Source: Boesenbergia rotunda (taxonomy: Eukaryota > Streptophyta > Magnoliopsida > Zingiberales > Zingiberaceae). From it: a stretch of DNA of 64,000 bases. Shown here in pieces: positions 44,236-54,990 of this stretch (position 1 is its first letter; every line of letters begins with the position of its first letter). The DNA lies in contig JAGFNQ010001128.1 of the NCBI GenBank assembly GCA_024364735.1, positions 124,668 to 188,667 of the forward strand, in the 5' to 3' direction. The notes beneath the pieces were generated by a model that was not told the DNA's origin, did not search any database, and saw only the letters and a list, made by a program, of their open reading frames with translations. Made by a program: the position numbers and the translations under genes.

Positions 44236-44636
44236 GACTGCCCTAGTGGCAGTCGACTGGTAGCGGCCTGAAATGACTCGAGCTCTATTTAAAGGAGCTC
44301 GTTTCATACTTTTTTTTTTATTGATGAAACAAGCTTAGTTAAGGTTTGTTAGTAGTCTCTAGAGTCCAGATCGTGTCAAGGTACTGTGGCGAGGTTTCTC
44401 CACCCACAAGGAGTGACAAGGACTTGCCGGAGGTTATTCGGGGAGTGATCCACCGATGGATTATTGGATTAGTCACCCGTCCGGGGTGGATACCAAGTAA
44501 ATCGGTTTGTTAGCAGTGCTTTCTTTGTTGTTAGTCTTATTATTTTGTATTTCCGTTGTGCAACTAACAACGTAGGAAGAAGAAGATCCGAAGATACGCT
44601 ATTCACCCCCCTCTAGCGTACGGAAACGATCCTACA
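44236..44636 (+). mobile_element. LTR 3' part of a copia element after an N
   Basis: The sequence after the N at 44235 is unrelated to the synthase. It has a TATA-like ctctatttaaagg (about 44281), a leader, and the ending 'attcacccccctctagcgta' then ...CCTACA (44636) typical of SIRE/Angela-type LTRs. Directly after it the Tork-like RT text begins mid-motif (RYKAR), so this LTR is inserted in that element. Its start is lost at the N. Confidence 0.65.
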
Positions 44637-46370
44637 CTAGTCTGGCTTTGTACCTGGTTTCTTCAAATCCTGGTATTCCCTCTTTTCTTTTAAATACCCA
44701 CTTGCAGCGAACAACCTTCTTACCCTTAGGTAATTTCACCAAGTCTCATGTGTCATTCTTACCGAGTGACTCCATCTCCTCCTGCATAGGAATTATCCAC
44801 TTACCAGAATTATCACTGCTAATTGCTTCTGAATACGTCTCAGGTTCTTCACCGGAATCAATCTCCTCAGCCACGTTTAAAGCATAAGCGACCAAATCAA
44901 CCTCTGCATATCACTGAGGGTGTCTAATTTCTCTCCGAGGCCTATCTTTCGCAATGGAATATTGTGAAGGTGCTTGTGATGAGCTCGTTCCATCCATAAC
45001 ATCTAAAATAGGCTCTGGAGTAGTCTTTGTAGATATCAGGCCAATCTCAATCTCCTCCTGTGTGCTTGTCTTCTGCTTATCTTCCTCAGAAGGAGTTTTA
45101 GATGGAGACCCCTAAAGCATGCTAGTCTCATCAATGACAACATCTCTACTGATGATGACTTTCTCAGTCTCTGGGCACCAAAGTTTGTATCCCTTCACTC
45201 CTTGTCTAAAGCCTATAAATATGCACTTCACCGAACAACAAGGCTCCAACTTCCCATTATCAACATGAGCATACGGAGGACATCCAAAAATTCTCAAATA
45301 AGAATAACTAGTAGGAGTACCAGACCATACCACTTGTGGAGTTTTTCTTTCAATAGCAGTTAATGGAGAGCGATTGATAAGATAACAGGCATACGCAACG
45401 GCTTCTGCCCAGAAAAACTTCGGTAGCCCAGCATTAAGTAGCATACAACTCACCTTCTCCATCAAAGTCCTATTCATCCTCTCTGCTACACCATTTTGTT
45501 GAGGAGTATGCCGAACTGTATGATGCCTCACAATACCTTCAGCTCTGCATAAGGCATTAAACTCATCAGAACAAAACTCCAATCTGTTATCAATTTGAAG
45601 AAGCTTCAATTGCCTCCCTGTCTGCTTCTCAATCATGGCCTTCCACTCCTTAAAGATAGTAAAAACATCACTCTTATGTTTTAAAAAGAATGCCCAAACT
45701 TTTCTTGAGAAATCATCAATAATAGTCAACACATAGAGTGTACCACCTTTAGATGGTACTATAGAAGGCTCCCATAAATCAGAGTGAATGTAGTTTAGCA
45801 TACCCTTCGTGTTATGAATGCCAACTGAGAACTTGACTCTTTTCTGCTTGCCAAAAACATAGCGCTCGCAGAACTTTAGCTTTGTAATACTTTGACCATT
45901 AAGGAGTCCTCTCTTGCTCAATTCAACCATGTCATTCTCACTCATATGGCCCAAACGCATATGTCAAAGCCTTGCAACATCAAAATCAAGCATAGATGAA
46001 CTTGCGACGGCAACATCACCTATTACTATGGATCCCTGCAGAACATATAAACTAGAGGTTCTCCTTAGTCCCTTCATCACAACAAGAGACCTTTACTGAC
46101 CTTCACATCTCCACCTTCACCAGTGTACTTATACCCTTTAGAATCAAGAATACTCAAAAAGATCAAATTTCTCTTCAACTCAGGGACGTGCCTCACATCA
46201 CTAAGTGTCCAAATGACACTATCAAACATCTTAATTCTGATCGTACCAATACCTGTGATTCTGCAGGATGCATTATTGCCCATCAAAACGGCACCACTTG
46301 AAACTGTTTCATATGTTGAAAACCAGTCTCGATTGGGACATATATGAAACGTACAACCAAAATTAAGAAT
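44637..46370 (-). pseudogene. Tork-like protease, integrase and RT start
   Basis: The protease motif near 46370 reads ILNFGC where DSG is expected, so the active Asp is lost. A 282-codon frame (45960-45112) covers MRLGHMSENDMVEL, CERYVFGKQKR, IHSDLW, TIIDDFSRKVW, a changed second acid motif (QIDNRLEF), NGVAERMNRTL, and the C-terminal FIGFRQGVKGYK. A stop after SML (CAG to TAG) leads into the linker, then MQEEMESLGKNDT with a Trp-to-stop, and CKWVFKRKEGIPGFEETRYKAR, where it ends. Confidence 0.83.
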
Positions 46371-46382
46371 CCATTCCTCACT

Positions 46383-47246
46383 CTACTTCAAATCAGCATC
46401 AAAGGCAACGAGAAGTTCACCATCACTGTGATTTTCGACAACATCAGTCTCACCAGACTTCTCTGATTGTTTTCCCCTTGAATTTTCACCTGCCCTTTTA
46501 TTCTTATTTTGCAGCTTGTAACATTCTGATTTAATGTGACCCTTCTTCTTGCAATAATTATTGATCTTATCCCTATTTCTGAATTTCGACCTGCCCCTGA
46601 TATTACCACCAGAGCTTTTCTCTTGAGTCATTCCTCGAATAATAAGACCCTCACCCTGAGTCTCAGAACCTTCGACAAGATGTTTCATTTTCTCTTTCGA
46701 AAAGAATGAATCATAAACCTCATTCAAAGTAAGGGTATCACGACTATAAAAAATAGTATCTCTAAAAGTCGTATATGACGAGGGTAAAAAATACAGTAAG
46801 ATCAAAGCTAAATGTTTATCGTCATATTTGACCTCCAAAGCCTCTAGGTCAGAGACGATTTCCTTAAACACGATCAGGTGATCTCTTAACGACGTACCTT
46901 CTACCATGAGATGAGAATACAAACGTTATTTCAAATCCAGTTTACTCGTAAGACTTTTTGTCATGCACAACTGTTCCAGTTTTAGCCATAGTGCAGCAGC
47001 GGATTTCTCCTTCAAAACATCCTGTAAAATCTCATTCGATAGGTGAAGGTAGATCTGAGATAGGGCTTTTCGATCCTTACGTTCCTTTTCCTCCTTTTTC
47101 CATGTCGAGGGCATGTTGTCTATCCCGAACAGTGCGTCGTCCAAGTCCAGATGCGCCAGCACCGCTCACATCTTAACCTGCCACAGCGTAAACCTGGTGT
47201 TGTGATCCAAAAGCGGAATATCATACTTCATGCTTGCCGTTGTCAT
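46383..47246 (-). pseudogene. Tork-like gag, second copy
   Basis: It starts MTTASMKYDIPLLDHN at 47246. A TGA at 47166-47168 replaces the CGA codon of the sister copy, and a TAA after LDLK at about 46923-46925 replaces CAA. The rest is one frame: VFKEIVSDLEALEVKYDD, RDTLTLNEVYDSFFSKEK, and a zinc knuckle whose first Cys is lost (INNYCKKKGHIKSEC). Confidence 0.82.
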
Positions 47247-47297
47247 TAATCCCGGTTGAAATCCACAAAATCAAACCAACTTGGCTCTGATACCACT

Positions 47298-47614
47298 TGT
47301 TACGAGATTACGATGAAAAACAACAATAAGAATAATAGAGAACACACAAGATTTACGTGGAAAACCCTTGACGGGAAAAAACCATGGGCAGAGAAGGAAA
47401 AATCACTATGAACGATGGAATACAAAGTCGGCGGCTCAAAGCCCATACAAAACCCTAATAATAAGCCCATTAAATAGGGAACGATCCATACCATGACCTC
47501 CGCTACCACCACAGAGCCCAAATTTTTTCTTCATAATTTAGTTTTCATCATATATGTCGCACCGTGATCTTTTTGGGCCGGATCAAACTGAATTCGGGTC
47601 ACCAAACTCTAACA
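47298..47614 (-). repeat. 5' LTR of the second Tork-like copy, short form
   Basis: It is 317 bp against about 530 bp in the first copy; ends are TGTTAGAGTTTGGTGACCC (at 47614) and ...TCTCGTAACA (at 47298). The difference is a block missing from its centre. Confidence 0.8.
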
Positions 47615-47678
47615 ATATATTAGTGGAATTTTTGAAAGAAAAGAAGTACTTTCGTGCACTAAATATTAATTATCATAT

Positions 47679-47932
47679 GAGTAATGATAGGGAGAGTGAA
47701 AATGGGAGAGTGAAAACCATAGTGAATGATGTGGCATGATGTGGCATGACGTGACACTTTACATGCACACGTCCGATTATCGCTTGGACACCATCGGCGG
47801 CCTTCGGCCGCCGCCCCGAATCAAACTATACCCTGGGAGGCACGGTGAACCCGTCGGAGATCGTGCATGTAAAGTGCCACGTTATTCACTTTGATTTTCA
47901 CTCTCTCATTTTCACTCTTCCAATCATTATTC
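47679..47932. mobile_element. 254-bp MITE with a perfect 9-bp TSD
   Basis: Inverted ends of about 60 bases (GAGTAATGATAGGGAGAGTG at the left; the right end is complementary with some mismatches) are flanked by ttatcatat on both sides (47670-47678, 47933-47941). The centre is GC-rich with 'ggcggccttcggccgccgcc'. A 9-bp duplication points to Mutator-type mobilisation. Confidence 0.85.
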
Positions 47933-47941
47933 TTATCATAT

Positions 47942-49289
47942 ATACGATACAAAATAGGAATAATTAAGAAACAAATCGTTCATCCTCACTACATATCATA
48001 ATTGCTCAATATAGTAATATTAATAATATTATTCTACAAAACTGAAATCTACCATCACAATCTCCACTCCAATTTAGAAGGCACACAGTGGCGCGCAGAG
48101 GCAAAGGGGTGCTTTCGCACATCCCTGAGCCCCCTTGCCTCGACCATTTATTTTACAAGAATTGACTCCAAACCATATTGAAACAATCACTTATGTAGTT
48201 ATCAACTACGCCAACTTGTAAAGATATAGTAGTTACTCTATAGCTATTATACATCATAACAATTAGTCATGACTGTTTCTAGAACAAACTCAAGGCATAG
48301 GTGTTAAAAGCCCATGCACAGGATACTAACCAGAATTTAAAATTAGGTGGGATTGATTGTTGACCATAATTAATATAATTAATTAATTAATTTAAAAATA
48401 AAGAAATAAAATAAGTAGATAAATATCAATTTTTTGAAAAATCAAAAGAATGAGTAAAAATACTATTGAAATTGTACTCTTTGATTTTTCTTAAAATTAA
48501 ACTTATTAATTATTATATCATTATTGATTTTGTTAATCAACTCTCGTTTAATATAGATGCTCATAAAATTGGCTAAAAATAGATTATATAAAATTAAAGT
48601 TAGAAATATATAATTCAAGGAATACAACCAATTGACTTTCTATCCCGTACACAAATCTAAGAGCCTTAAGTGTTGGAGTATCGAGAATTATGAATTTATG
48701 AGCAAACATGCAAAATCAAGTAATTGATCATCTTTGTATAAGATTTTCTAGAGGTTGAAAAAAAACGTGTTGAAGTATCAAGAATTATGAATTTATGAGC
48801 AAACATACAAAATTTAGTAATTGATCATCCTTGCATAAGATTTTCTAGAGGTTAAAAAAACAGATTTGATACCGTATTAATATATGTTAAATAAAAGTAT
48901 GAGTTGTCATCTATATTTGCATATCTAGACTTTGTTGCTCATTGCCTAGCAAAGTAGGGTCCACCTAATATGCGATTACTTTGTGAATGATTGCATGCAA
49001 AGCGATTCCTGGTCACCTAGCAAGGTAGAATTCGCCTCACGAGTGCCTCGCCGACCTCCTCTCAAGCAACCAACACTCGTTGGCTCTTTGTCAGTGATGT
49101 AATTTTTTTTTTGAAAAAGAAATAAAAAATTTAGGTTACCTTTTCGCAATGAATTCCTTGCTTGCTATGAAGAGGAAAGGAGAGGGTGGTGCGGAGAGGA
49201 AAAGATGAGTGTTACCAACAAGTTTAGGGTAAAAAAATTAAACAAGTTAGAATTAATATGTTGATCAATGTCTCCGAACCCATCTTAGT
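47942..49289. other. Intergenic sequence without recognisable gene
   Basis: AT-rich sequence with no coding frame of note. An inverted pair GAGGCAA...TTGCCTC at about 48099-48140 could form a hairpin. A 98-bp direct duplication lies at 48671-48865. Confidence 0.55.
48671..48865 (+). repeat. 98-bp direct duplication
   Basis: 'gagaattatgaatttatgag' and its neighbours, through 'taagattttctagaggtt', occur at 48671 and again at 48769 with a few changes. Confidence 0.85.
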
Positions 49290-49540
49290 ATCGAAACTCA
49301 TCTCAGTTTCGACATCCATCTCAATCTCAACATCTCAGTCTCAACATCCATCTCAGTCTCAATATCCATCTCAATCTGAGGGCCCATCTTAGTCTCAACA
49401 TATAGCTCGGACTCGAAAGTTGTCTTAATCTCAAGAGACACCTCAATCTCAGTAGTCATCTTAGTCTCGACATCCATCTCAGTCTCGAGAGTCATCTCAG
49501 TCTCAGGAGCTATCTCAATCTTTGCATACTTCTCAATCAT
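49290..49540. repeat. 18-bp-based minisatellite
   Basis: The text 'catctcagtctc(a/g)acatc' repeats with variation in steps of 6 and 18 bases. The minus-strand frame through it (ETEMDVETEM...) is open only because of the period and is not taken as a gene. Confidence 0.8.
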
Positions 49541-49605
49541 GAAATTTGTCTCGGCCTCAGGCAGTGCCTTAGTTTGCGTTATTGTCCATGGGTGTGGCTA
49601 TACAC

Positions 49606-50934
49606 TGTTGGTGCAGAAAGCGCCCAAGTCGAACCTGTGTTTTGATAATGGCAAAAGGGTTCAAAAGTTAAGGTATAATGTTTATCTAATACGTTACTCA
49701 AGTGTGCAGGAAAAGTCCTAGCGAAGGAATGCCAGGATACAAAGCCCTAGCGAAGGACTGCTAGGCACCTGGTGAAGTAATGCAAGGATACAAAGCCCTA
49801 GCGAAGGATTGCCAGGCACCTGGCGAAGGAATGCCAGGGTACAAAGACCTAGCGAAGGACTACTAGGCACCAGGCGAAGGACGGCTTGGTACTGAAGACC
49901 TAGAGATGGACAGCTAGGCACCTAACGAAGGACTGCTGGGCAAAAGTCCAACCGGAGGAGCCGGTTGGCATCAGGTAAAATCTCCCGAGAGGAGTAGGTG
50001 AGGACGCGTTCCCCGTCGAGGGAACAGTAGGCGTCGGTTCGACATAGGGCTCCATTTGGGAGACCCAAAGTCAGAACCAAGACAGCTATGGCCGTATAAA
50101 CTTAATACTCTATTGCTTTGTACTTGCTTTGGACTAACCCTGGATGCAAGACAGAAGGAATGAGTCATTACAGCTCAGAACGCCTTAAAGGAGAAAGGCA
50201 GCAGCTGAGCAGGGCACCCCCAGTGTTTCGGGCGCCCCCAAGGGCAACACAAAACAGACTAAGCAAAAAGAGTGCTTCGGCAATTCATGAGCGGGGCACC
50301 CCCATGCTCCCGGGCACCCCCAGCGTCCCAGGCGCCTCTAGCTCAAGCTAACGAAGCAAGCCAACGGATAAGAGCCTGACCCGGTCAACCCGGGCACCCC
50401 CAGCATCCCGAGCGCCCCCGTCAAAGCTTGATCCCGAGATTGAAGGGATCAGAGCTGACCGAGAGGAACTCGGATCAGCTGACACGTGGGGGGGGCGCCC
50501 CCGACGTCCCGGGCGCCCCCAGGAGCTATAAAAAGGGCCCTCGACCCCAAGGCTTCGACAATCAATTCTCCCAACGCATTCACGCTATTCTGCTCCCGCG
50601 CTCTGCTCAGGAAACCTCCCGACTCGAGATACAAGCGCCGACGACGTCCTTCTGCTTCAAAAATATAATATACACCAAACGCTGGTAACAAAGAGCTAAT
50701 TTTAGTTTACTGTAATAATTTTTGTAAACTGATTTTGCGCACATATAGAATTGCCCGCAGTAAACGGTCAACGACCGTGGCCTTGGAGTAGGATCCGACC
50801 GCGACTCCGAACCAAGTAAAAAACATGGTGTTTGCGTGTGTTTGATTTAAATTTTCGCTGCGTAATTTCTCTAACTGTTAATTCGAACGTTTAACGATAT
50901 TCACCCCCCCTCTATCGTTTCTCTCGATCCAACA
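49606..50934 (+). repeat. LTR of a SIRE-like copia element (copy A)
   Basis: It is 1329 bp, TGTTGGTGCAGAAAGC...CTCGATCCAACA. It has arrays of 'cctagcgaaggactgctagg'-type hairpins at 49720-49950, 'gggcgccc' palindromes at 50200-50520 and a TATA box (ctataaaaagg) at 50526-50536. It is related to, but clearly diverged from, the LTRs at 51065 and 59176, and also resembles the inverted fragment at 1-422. Confidence 0.87.
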
Positions 50935-51064
50935 AGTGGTATCAGAGCGGGGAAGCTCAAATGTGCAACCACCGATTTGAGAATTTTCGGATTCTTACGA
51001 AATTTCTTTTTAATATTTTTTTTCTCGTTCGAATTTCTTCTCGTTAACCGAGGTTGGTGCAATA
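50935..51064 (+). mobile_element. Primer site and 5' UTR stub of element A
   Basis: AGTGGTATCAGAGCGGGG follows LTR A directly and gives the initiator-tRNA-Met-type primer site. Only about 130 internal bases remain before LTR B begins at 51065, so element A is interrupted there. Confidence 0.82.
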
Positions 51065-52425
51065 TGTTGGTGCAGATTGCACCCAAGTCAAACCTGTATT
51101 TTGATATTGGCAAAAGGGTTCAAAAGTTAAGGGTTATTTGTTATCTAACAATGCTACTTGAGTGTACAGGAAAAGCCCTAGCGAAGGACTGCTAGGCCCT
51201 GGCGAAGGACTGCCAGAATGGAAAAACCCTAGCGAAGGATTGCTAGGTCCTGGCGAAGGGCTGCCAGAAGACAAGCCCTAGCGAAGGACTGCTAGGCTGG
51301 CGAAGGGCTGCCAGAAGAAAAGACCTAGCGAAGGGTAGCTAGGCACCAAGCGAAGGGCAGCTTGGTAACTCAAGACCTGGCGAAGGACTGCCGGGAAAAA
51401 GTCCAACTGGAGGATCCGGCTGGCACCAGGTAAACTCTCCCGAGAGGAGTAGGTGAGGACGCGTTCTCCTTGAGGGAACATTAGGCGTCGGTTCGACCTA
51501 GGGCTCCATTTTGGAGACCAAAGTCAGAACCAAGACAGCTAAGGTTGTATAATATATTATGCTATTGTTTTATTGTGTTTTGGACTAACCCTGGATGCAG
51601 GACCGAAGGAACGAGTGTCTGCAGCTCAGAGTGCCTCAAAGGAGTGAGGCAACTGCTGACCAGGGCGCCCGAGATGTCCCGGGCGCCCCTATGGTGTTCA
51701 CAACAACAATTCAACAGTACATAGCCAGGGCGCCCCCGCTGTCCCGGGCGCCCCCATTGCAAATCAACAGTGAGTTACTGCGCTACACTCACAGGGCGCC
51801 CCCGCTGTCCCGGGCGCCCCCACTGACAGCTGCCGAACAACGTTTCTGCAAAGCCAAGGAGATGATGCTTTGACCGTTCAATCCGGGCACCCCGAGTCAT
51901 CCGGGCGCCCCGGTCAAACCGGATCCCGAGGATAAGGGGATCAGACGGCGACCGAGCAGCAACCGGATCAGCTGCCACGTGGGGGGCGCCCCCGTCGACC
52001 AGGGCGCCCCCAGGCCCTATATAAAGGGCCCTCGACCCCCTTCCTGAAGGCACAAATTCCTTCGACACTTCTGCGCTCTTCTGCTTCCACGAGACACTCC
52101 AGAAAGCTGCCAACTCAAGCCGACGACGTCCCGCTGCTCAGGAACTTCGATCTTCACCGGACGTCGGTAACAAGAGTTGTATTTAAGTTTACGAAAATAT
52201 TTTTATTATTTGTCTTGTAAACTTTTGCGAACTTATAGAATTGCCCGCAGAAAACGGTCAACGACCGTGGGCCTTGGAGTAGGAGTCGACCCAGGCTCCG
52301 AACCAAGTAAACCGGCAGTGTTTGCGTTGTTGTGTTCTCTTTTATTTCCGCTGCGCACCCGCTCTTTTTAAATCCGAACGAATTGCGACATTCACCCCCC
52401 CTCTCTCGCATTTCTCGATCCAACA
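51065..52425 (+). repeat. 5' LTR (copy B)
   Basis: It is 1361 bp, TGTTGGTGCAGATTGC...CTCGATCCAACA. It carries 'gcgaagga' hairpin repeats (51170-51400), 'gggcgccc' palindromes (51660-52010) and a TATA box tatataaa at 52018-52025. The primer site AGTGGTATCAGAGCGGGG starts at 52426. Confidence 0.92.
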
Positions 52426-52591
52426 AGTGGTATCAGAGCGGGGATTTCAAACTTGGTGCAACCACCAGTTTGGAATATTTTTTTTCGGATTTTTTTTATT
52501 TTTTTTATTCTTCTAATCAATTTTTTTATCTCGCACTACTAATCCAAGACCAAGTCTTGGGACATTTCTTTTGTAAATTTTTTTAGTGTAA

Positions 52592-54091
52592 ATGTCTATA
52601 CAAGAGGGATACAGCACCGCTAGACCTCCACTCTTTAGTGGAGAAGACTTTTCCTACTGGAAAAGTCGCATGGAGGTCCACCTGAAAACTCAGGTGGACA
52701 TGTGGATCATTATCCAGTCCGGTCTGGAGATCCCACGAAATACAGAAGGAATTCCACAAAGCTACTGGGAGTGGGACAACACTCTCAAACGCAAAATTGA
52801 AGCTGACGCCAAAGCAACTCAGACTCTCCAATGCGGATTAACGAAAGAGGAGCTGAACCGAGTAGGCCCCTTCAACAGTGCAAAGGAGTTATGGGCTAAA
52901 CTAATCGAGCTCCACGAAGGAACTTCAGACACGAGGATCAGCAAAAGGGACCTGCTACTGAACAAGCTCTTCACCATCAAAATGGCAGATAACGAGACAG
53001 CAGCCCAGCTCCACGCAAGAATTCAAGAGGTAATGAACGGTCTTCATACAATAGGTCACAAGGTTGAAAACCGTGACCTGATAAGGTACGCCCTAAACGC
53101 ATTCCCTAGAACTACCTTGTGGGCATCTATGGTGGATGCATACAAGGTCTCTAGGGATCTCTCAAAAATTAAGTTAGATGAGTTATTCTCTGAACTTGAA
53201 CTGCATGAACAGACTAACTGTAATTTGGTCGAGAAAAGTATAGCTTTCTTTGCAGGGAAAACAGGAAAGACGACCAAGAAACAAACTCAAGTTGAACTCG
53301 AATCTACCTCAGATTCAGAAATAGAAGATCAAGAAGAAGATCAATCTGAACTGGTCCGGCTAGCTCGAAGCTACTACAAAAAGCTGAAGAACCAAACCAA
53401 CACACGAAGAATAAGTCGTAGAAAGGACGGACAAGCTGAACCAGCAACTGACAAACACAAACCCAACGTAACCTGCTACGAATGCAAGAAGAAGGGCCAC
53501 TACAAGACTGAGTGTCCAAGTCTAAAGGAGTCCAAAAAGACCAGGAAGAAGAAGGCACTACAAGCAACCTGGGACGAGTCTTCCTCAGAAGAAGAAGAAG
53601 AAGCACCCCAGTCCAATCTTCTAGCCCTGACCGCTTCGAGTCAAATCGAGACTGACTCAGACTCAAACCAGGACGACGGCAAGCTGACCATCTCCGACAA
53701 CGGCGAAATAAGGGTAACGGGTTTTTCGAAATTACAGTTGAATTCGCTTATTTCCTATCTATCCCGAGATTTGGCGAAAGCCAAACTCCGAATCGAATCC
53801 CTCCGACAGGAAGTAAAACTCCTGAAAGAGGGAGCTGATTCTGAGTCCTTAACTGAGAAAATTCAGGAAAGAACCCCTGATCAAGTTGAAAAACTTGAAT
53901 CAGAGAATTCCTCCCTGAAAACTCAAGTCAAGGACTTAAGAACAGCATTAGAACGATTCACTTCTGGTTCCAAGAATCTTGATCTGATTCTGGGAAAACA
54001 GAAGTCCGTTCTAAACCGATCCGGACTTGGCTATAGAAGCCAAATCTCGGCAAAGATCTTACTTTGCTGTACTGAACCAGTCAAGACCTAA
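52592..54091 (+). CDS. SIRE-like copia gag with CCHC zinc knuckle
   Basis: 499 codons from ATG 52592. The UBN2-type capsid domain covers about residues 13-200 (PPLFSGEDFSYWKSRMEVHL, LQCGLTKEELNRVGPF, ENRDLIRYALNAFPRT). A basic and acidic linker follows, then a zinc knuckle CYECKKKGHYKTEC at residues 295-308, an acidic stretch, and a coiled coil near 390-470. After SGLGYR the frame ends early. One extra base near 54040 separates it from a continuation in another frame (QRSYFAVLNQSRPKVQAWVP) that runs to 54236, so the native C-terminus was longer. Gag forms the particle that packages element RNA. Confidence 0.9.
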   Translation: MSIQEGYSTARPPLFSGEDFSYWKSRMEVHLKTQVDMWIIIQSGLEIPRNTEGIPQSYWEWDNTLKRKIEADAKATQTLQCGLTKEELNRVGPFNSAKELWAKLIELHEGTSDTRISKRDLLLNKLFTIKMADNETAAQLHARIQEVMNGLHTIGHKVENRDLIRYALNAFPRTTLWASMVDAYKVSRDLSKIKLDELFSELELHEQTNCNLVEKSIAFFAGKTGKTTKKQTQVELESTSDSEIEDQEEDQSELVRLARSYYKKLKNQTNTRRISRRKDGQAEPATDKHKPNVTCYECKKKGHYKTECPSLKESKKTRKKKALQATWDESSSEEEEEAPQSNLLALTASSQIETDSDSNQDDGKLTISDNGEIRVTGFSKLQLNSLISYLSRDLAKAKLRIESLRQEVKLLKEGADSESLTEKIQERTPDQVEKLESENSSLKTQVKDLRTALERFTSGSKNLDLILGKQKSVLNRSGLGYRSQISAKILLCCTEPVKT

Positions 54092-54236
54092 GGTTCAGGC
54101 ATGGGTGCCAAAACTGTGCCTGACTAAACAACTGGTTCAAATCAATTTTGGATCCCTAAGGACAAGATTCACATCTTGCCTAACCCATACAGAGGCTTTA
54201 GTCCAGGGGGAGCCAAAATCAAAACAATTTTTATAA

Positions 54237-54990
54237 TTAAATAATTTTTTTTGATTGATTGCTTGTTTATTTAATTTTTTTTAAATTGCCATGCTTAGAA
54301 TTAGGAATACTTAGATTTAAGGACTAAATTACTTGAAACTTGAAAACATAGCACTGGGAGGAGGTGAGATGATAGTACGTTGGGGAAACCAACTCTAATA
54401 AGATCAAGTCTACTTGGTCTCCTTAGACTGGTGAAACCAGCCGAAGCTACCGATCCAAGACCCAAGCTAGTTAGACCAGAAAATGACCTAATTTAATTTG
54501 AAAATGAAATTTCATTAAAAGGCTTTGTCAAGGAAAGGGTGGATGATCCCATAAGGCTACGGCCAAAGAAGGCCTAGTGCCTCGCCAAGACCTGGAAGCC
54601 AATTTCTGAAATTCAAATTCAAATTATCTTTTGTCAAATTCGAATCTAACTCAAATTTCAAATAATTATAGATTCTAATCTGTTTTCAAAACCTCTATTT
54701 CTTAAAACCTATTTCTTTTTCAAAAATCACTTAATCTATTTTCAAAATTTCTAAACTTATTTGTTTAAAAATCTTTTCCAAAAGTAAATAACTTTTCGAA
54801 AATAAATTGAAATTCCTTTTCAAAACTAATTTCTACCCTCAAACCTGTCTCACAAAAACCTTAAGGTTAACGTGTTTGAAAACCCTAGACTGGGGTGAGA
54901 CAGACTAGGAAGTGAAACTCAATTTAAGCTATCTCTAACTCAATTGGATCCAAATCACCGAAAATCCTTTATGTGTAGGAACATAAAGAT
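54237..54990 (+). other. Non-coding spacer between gag and pol
   Basis: Stops occur in all frames and base composition is AT-rich with T tracts. The pol frame has a TAG at 54976-54978 and no ATG before the protease motif. GT-AG pairs exist (for example a 'tttatgtgtag' acceptor-like end at 54968-54978), so pol could be reached by splicing, but this is inference. Confidence 0.55.

Larger units (their letters stand above)
44637..47614 (-). mobile_element. Second Tork-like copia copy, truncated
   Basis: From the right it has the 5' LTR (47298-47614), primer site TGGTATCAGAGCC, gag, protease, integrase and the start of RT, ending at 44637 within the RT motif RYKAR where an LTR interrupts it. It is homologous to 31863-41427 and shows what that copy looked like before its own insertion. 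RT palm, RNase H and the 3' LTR are absent. Several in-frame stops are transitions of CAG, CAA, CGA or TGG. Confidence 0.83.

Noticed and set aside
48095..48145. Hairpin GAGGCAA...TTGCCTC as a microRNA precursor
   Set aside because: The stem is short and imperfect and there is no supporting context; without small-RNA data it cannot be claimed.
49298..49540. 80-codon ORF of E-T-E-M-D-V type repeats
   Set aside because: It is a low-complexity 18-bp minisatellite without start context or homologue that I recognise.
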